The notes beneath the pieces are model-generated. The model was given only the letters and a program-made list of their open reading frames with translations. It was not told the DNA's origin and searched no databases. A stretch of 64,000 nucleotides of DNA. It comes from Amblyomma americanum. Lineage: Eukaryota; Arthropoda; Arachnida; Ixodida; Ixodidae. The stretch is taken from assembly GCF_052857255.1 (NCBI RefSeq), contig NC_135504.1:135334929-135398928 (forward strand), given 5' to 3'. Both the position numbers and the translations under genes were made by a program. Positions within the stretch are counted from its first letter, which is position 1, and every line of letters begins with the position of its first letter. Shown here in pieces: positions 55,985 to 64,000 of this stretch.

Positions 55985-58566
55985 TGTTTATTTGAGTGTG
56001 CCTCAACAGCCAAGTGGCCCAAACGAGCCCACACTAGGTCAGATACATCAAAAACACCACTTCAAAATATTTAAAAGCAGGCACGAAAACAACAATTAGG
56101 CAAATATGTCCATGTCATTAATCGTTTTGTTATATAAGATTTGTAAACGAGTCATTGGACAGATGGCGTGCAAATCGGGATAAAATGTGTCGAAACATTT
56201 GCAGCTTTTGCATGCGGCACACGAAAATTCAGCGACATCAGTAAGGTCCCACAGTTAATGTAACCGCGCACGACGTTTTGCAGAAACTGCTTGTCACGTA
56301 TGCGTCGCCTGTCGCCAAGGGTAGACATATTGAGGTCTGCCAAAAGAGAATCATAGTCGTAGAAACGACGGCGACCAATATATCTATCATAATAGATGCG
56401 TATGAACTTACGCTGGACATTTTCAATTTTCGTGCAATAGGCGACAGATACGCTATTCCAGGCTACTGACGCGAACTCAAGACGCGGTCTCACAAGGGCA
56501 CAGTATAGAGTGCGTAGACATTCGTGCCGTCGAAATTTTTTTGTTAATCTAGAGATAAGACCAATATGCCTCAATGCGCGTAACACAATTGAATTTACAT
56601 GCAGTCTAAAATCAAGCTTTGAATCAACAACAACACCAAGGTCTCGTACATGGGCCACGCGAGAAATCTCACCGTCCAAAAGTGTGTAATCAAACGTAAC
56701 TGTGTCGCGTTTCCTAGTTAGAGACAGGACGGAAATCTTCTTAATATTCAGTTTTAAGCGATTCATCAAACACCAATTCTCAACGTTGTTAATGTCAGCT
56801 TGCAATTGGCGGCAGTCCTCAATATCTCCAATATTACGGAATAATTTTAAATCATCTGCGAAGAGCAAAATTCTCGAGTTCTTGACATGTAACGGCAAAT
56901 CATTAATAAACACTAAAAATAACAGCGGTCCTAAGTTGGAGCCCTGAGGCACTCCCGAAGATGACAGAAATTTGTTGGACACAGCCGGAAAATCGTACCC
57001 TGTTACGGCGGCTGCCAAGGTAGCTTTTGAGCCACCTGCAGTATATGGGGCAAAGTCCGTATCTTTCCATCTTCATCAGAAGTACCTCATGGGAAACCAT
57101 ATCGAAAGCTTTAGTCATGTCAAAGTAGACTGCATCTACCTGACCACGATTAAATACATGTGGCCCAGTATAATCAAGAACGCTGCATAAATTCGTTTCC
57201 ACAGAGCGACCTTTCAAAAAACCACGCTGCAGAATCGAGATCTTCTGTTTGAAGTATGAGCCCATGCGTTCGCACATAATCATTTCAAAAACTTTCGCAA
57301 AAGAACAAATTAGTGACACAGGACGAAAGTTGTTTACATCACAAGCATCGCCAGACTTGAATACAGGAACAACTACTGACAACTTCCAATGACGAGGGAA
57401 AACACCAGTTCGCAACGATAAGTTGAACAAATGCGCCAAAACAGGGCCGAAAATGTCAGCGCATCCTTTGATTATGAAGCTGGGAATTTCATCAATTCCT
57501 GTTGAAAGTTTTGGCTTAAGTTTCTGAATCGCCGAAAGAACCTCATGCTCGGTGACAATATCATAAGCTAAACAGTCAGCGCTGTCTTCAAGAGTGATAA
57601 CAGCAGTTGTGTTATCATGGCGCACAAAACAAGAGCTGAAGTGATCAGCAAAAGCTTGGCACACATCTTGATGTTTAAAACAGATGCCATCGCGCGTCTT
57701 TATCACAGCAGCACTAAACTTATCATTTCTTTGCTTGCGCACAAAATCCCAAAAACTGCTTGGTTCCTTTTTAAAGTTCTGTTCGAGAAGTCTGTGGTAG
57801 TCGGCTTCATCACGTGCAATCAGTTTTTTCACAATTTTTCTGCACAATGAATATCTTTGGTACCAATATTCACTTTCAGATTTCACGTAGAGTTTGTGAT
57901 ACTTCTGTTTTTTCTTCAAGTAATGTCTCAAATCGTGCGAAAACCAGCATGGAAATCTACACTTCTTCGATTTACGGTGAGGTATACATTTTTGCATTAT
58001 ACCTTGTACAGTTGATGTAAGTAGCTCAACGCCTGTGTTTACATCCTCAGTCTCAAGCAATTCTGACCAGTCGTAGGCCAGAAGATCATTGTACAGCCTA
58101 AGGTAATTGCCATACGCGTATCTAAATTTTTCTGGCACCATCTCACGCACTGCACGAAACGACAAGAAGAACGACAAGGTAAACGGGCAATGATATTTGT
58201 CTACTAGAACAAGAGGATCGCGCACCGCTTGCACGCCAAAAAGAGGCACATTAGATAAAATTAGGTCTAAAATGTTTCCAGCACAGTTCTTCATTGTATT
58301 AATTTGATATAAACCATGAAAATTACTAAAATCAATTAAACATTCGGCTTTTTCTCGAGTTGCTGTGCAGTCACTAGTGACCAAACTAGTGGACCAATCG
58401 ACCTTAGGAAGATTAAAGTCCCCGTAGATGTGAACCTTGTACTTCAAAAAATCAATTTTTTCCCCAATATACAAAAAATGATCGGTAAAAACGTTAGGAG
58501 CAGAATTTGGTGGAAAGTAGTAACAGCCGACTAGATAGTGCGATTTGTCACACGTTGGAATTTCCA
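55985..58566 (-). pseudogene. CR1/L2-like LINE ORF2 on -: endonuclease C-part, RT, C-terminus
   Basis: Two overlapping frames join by one shift near 57000. The first (58566 to 56903) covers the endonuclease from LEIPTCDK, IYGDFNLPKVDWS, then a connecting domain and RT: KPKLSTGIDEIPSFIIKG, FRPVSLICSFAKVFE, AVYFDMTKAFDMVSH. The second (57018 to 56152) covers SGVPQGSNLGPLLFLVFIND, FADD at 56851-56862, LGVVVDSKLDF and a C-terminal RRRFYDYDSLL. There is no RNase H, as expected for CR1/L2. AATAAA on - at 55987-55992. The 5' part is cut at 58566, where the + strand copy begins. Confidence 0.85.
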
Positions 58567-61235
<2,669 letters not shown>

Positions 61236-62569
61236 GTTGCCGAGAGAACCTCATGCTCGGTGACAATATCATAAGCTAAACAGTCAGCGCTGTCTTCAAG
61301 AGTGATAACAGCAGTTGTGTTATCATGGCGCACAAAACAAGAGCTGAAGTGATCAGCAAAAGCTTGGCACACATCTTGATGTTTAAAACAGATGCCATCG
61401 CGCGTCTTTATCACAGCAGCACTAACCTTATCATTTCTTTGCTAGCGCACAAAATCCCAAAAACTGCTTGGTTCCTTTTTAAAGTTCTGTTCGAGAAGTC
61501 TGTGGTAGTCGGCTTCATCACGTGCAATCAGTTTTTTCACAATTTTTCTGCACAATGAATATCTTTGGTACCAATATTCACTTTCTGATTTCACGTAAAG
61601 TTTGTGATACTTCTGTTTTTTCTTCAAGTAATGTCTCAAATCGTGCGAAAACCAGCATGGAAATCTACACTTCTTCGATTTACGGTGAGGTATACATTTT
61701 TTCATTATACGTTGTACAGTTGATGTAAGTAGCTCAACGCCTGTGTTTACATCCTCAGTCTCAAGCAATTCTGACCAGTCGTAGGCCAGAAGATCATTGT
61801 ACAGCCTAAGGTAATTGCCATACGCGTATCTAAATTTTTCTGGCACAATCTCACGCACTGCACGAAACGACAAGAAGAACGACAAGGTAAACGGGCAATG
61901 ATATTTGTCTACTAGAACAAGAGGATCGCGCACCGCTTGCACGGCAAAAAGAGGCACATTAGATAAAATTAGGTCTAAAATGTTTCCAGCACAGTTCTTC
62001 ATTGTATTAAATTGATATAAACCATGAATATTACTAAAATCAATTAAACATTCGGCTTTTTCTCGAGTTGCTGTGCAGTCACTAGTGACCAAACCAGTGG
62101 ACCAATCGACCTTAGGAAGATTAAAGTCCCCGTAGATGTGAACCTTGTACTTCAAAAAATCAATTTTTTCCCCAATATCCAAAAAATGATCGGTAAAAAC
62201 GTTAGGAGCAGAATTTGGTGGAAACTAGTAACAGCCGACTAGATAGTGCGATTTGTCACACGTTGGAATTTTCAACCACACACATTCTTCGTATGTCTCT
62301 AGGTCTGGTCTCCTAAAAGCATTTAGCACAGAACGGCAGGCTATCAGAACTCCGCCCCCGTATTTAATCTTGACAGAGTACACCCTATCGGCCCTGAAAA
62401 CAGTGTATTCATCGGAGAAATAACACGCACTTGAACATGATGAGTTTAGCCACGTTTCCGTCAGACACATAATGTCATACTCACATTCGTATGCATTCGC
62501 GAAGAGACCTTCCCTTTTAGTTCGCAGCCCTCTCGTGTTTTGGTAATACAGCTTAATTTCCTGAGCCAT
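61236..62569 (-). pseudogene. ORF2 endonuclease of the CR1/L2-like LINE, mirror copy with its own stops
   Basis: Start ATG at 62567-62569. TAG at 62225-62227 falls on the second Tyr of the same Tyr-Tyr pair whose first Tyr is TAG at 52990; the copy ending at 58566 has both Tyr. A further stop near 61441 (TAG in VRKQR) is private to this copy. Ends at HEVLSA with the same chimeric junction. Confidence 0.8.
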
Positions 62570-63092
62570 TTTCGGATGTAGTTACAGCACCATTAGGGTC
62601 ATCAAAGCGCCGTGAAGACCACAGCTTTCCATAAAAAGGGCGAAATACGCAACCATCAGGCCACACTTCCGGTTTGCTCACAAGTTCAAATAAATGCTCA
62701 TCCAGAGAAATGTGAAAGGAGCAATATGTATCGTACTTAGTTTTCAGTTTTGTGCAAGTAACAACCTTGTCAGCTACTGTGTCCGCCAAAAGTGCCTGTA
62801 TGTCCGACGCCGTTGTTGTCGGGTCCAGACGAGAAACAAATAATCTTTTCTTCGCCGGTAGTCTGGGCGCTACTTTAAGCATGGACTGCTTAGCTGTGCC
62901 AAACGTTGCTCGAGGCCGAGGTGGTTGGCTCACCGCTTTCGACAGGCGTTGCAGATGAGTACTCTGGTCCTGAGCAGGAGGCTTCGATGGAGGGGCCGAC
63001 ATTCCAGCAGGCGGATTTGCCGCCACGGCTGAAGCGTAGCTGGGAGATTCCGAGCAGTCAAAATGCGAGAACTCACTCTGGCTGACGGTACG
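62553..63092 (-). pseudogene. ORF1 C-terminal part, mirror copy, cut by the gap
   Basis: RRM-like region (LFVSRLDPTTTASDIQALL, LKTKYDTYCSFHISL) and the preceding linker. The N-terminal PHD-like finger is missing because the gap starts at 63093. Confidence 0.75.
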
Positions 63093-63192
63093 NNNNNNNN
63101 NNNNNNNNNNNNNNNNNNNNNNNNNNNNNNNNNNNNNNNNNNNNNNNNNNNNNNNNNNNNNNNNNNNNNNNNNNNNNNNNNNNNNNNNNNNN
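63093..63192. other. Assembly gap of exactly 100 N
   Basis: One hundred N is a usual placeholder for a gap of unknown size. Left of it is ORF1 sequence, right of it a (GACA)n array. Confidence 0.98.
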
Positions 63193-63770
<578 letters not shown>

Positions 63771-64000
63771 TGTTTATTTGAGTGTGCCTCAACAGCCAAG
63801 TGGCCCAAACGAGCCCACACTAGGTCAGATACATCAAAAACACCACTTCAAAATATTTAAAAGCAGGCACGAAAACAACAATTAGGCAAATATGTCCATG
63901 TCATTAATCGTTTTGTTATATAAGATTTGTAAACGAGTCATTGGACAGATGGCGTGCAAATCGGGATAAAATGTGTCGAAACATTTGCAGCTTTTGCATG
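63771..64000 (-). pseudogene. 3' end of a third CR1/L2-like LINE copy
   Basis: Matches 55985-56214 base for base as far as I can see, including AATAAA on - (63773-63778). Continues beyond the window. Confidence 0.85.

Overview
The window is eukaryotic and looks like repeat-dense intergenic DNA from a hard tick (Ixodidae, probably a metastriate). That placement is inference. It rests on tRNA-headed SINEs resembling the tick Ruka type, tick-style I-clade and CR1-like LINEs, short-LTR Ty3/gypsy elements, Penelope-like remnants and a THAP/DDE plus SWIM/YqaJ DNA transposon. I see no convincing intact host gene, no rRNA, no CRISPR array and no bacterial operon. Nearly all coding sequence belongs to mobile elements, most of it broken.

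Layout. 1-150: last ~34 codons of a LINE with a (GAT)n tail. ~1594-7545: a decayed two-gene DNA transposon, with a SWIM/YqaJ-like gene on + converging on a multi-exon THAP-DDE_Tnp_4 transposase on -, resembling the ISL2EU group. 8404-13496: a young Ty3/gypsy element on - with 173-bp LTRs and a 4-bp target duplication. 13781-15102: six nested SINE fragments in mixed orientation. 15103-15440: a LINE 3' fragment on -. ~15670-23740: an I-clade LINE on + (ORF1, endonuclease, RT, RNase H), split by a small LTR element at 18435-20974 whose 3' LTR is itself split by a 440-bp TIR element holding a SINE piece.

23766-51250: a large, old inverted repeat (arms 23766-30488 and 41596-51250). Each arm carries an RNase H-bearing LINE end, a Penelope-like 3' end, tRNA-derived sequences and unassigned reading-frame remnants. 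The spacer (30489-41595) holds a gypsy fragment, a Penelope fragment, minisatellites, a truncated copy of a TIR element and a LINE end with a (TTCA)n tail. The right arm contains a 2.38-kb element with perfect 19-bp TIRs; the left arm gives its empty site.

51577-64000: a CR1/L2-like LINE (PHD-finger ORF1, EN-RT ORF2) whose 3' tail is (TATC)n, arranged as a near-identical palindrome (arms 52128-56329 and 58567-63092) containing ~1-1.3 kb (GATA)n/(GACA)n arrays. Its ends match two adjoining points of the I-clade LINE, so it probably inserted there. A 100-N gap (63093-63192) and a third copy of the array and LINE end close the window.

The genes do not form a pathway. The window records successive nested insertions, two scales of inverted duplication and microsatellite growth from LINE tails. 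The best candidates for something little described are the two-gene transposon, the TIR element with its empty site, and the LINE-tail palindrome, which must first be cleared of assembly error.
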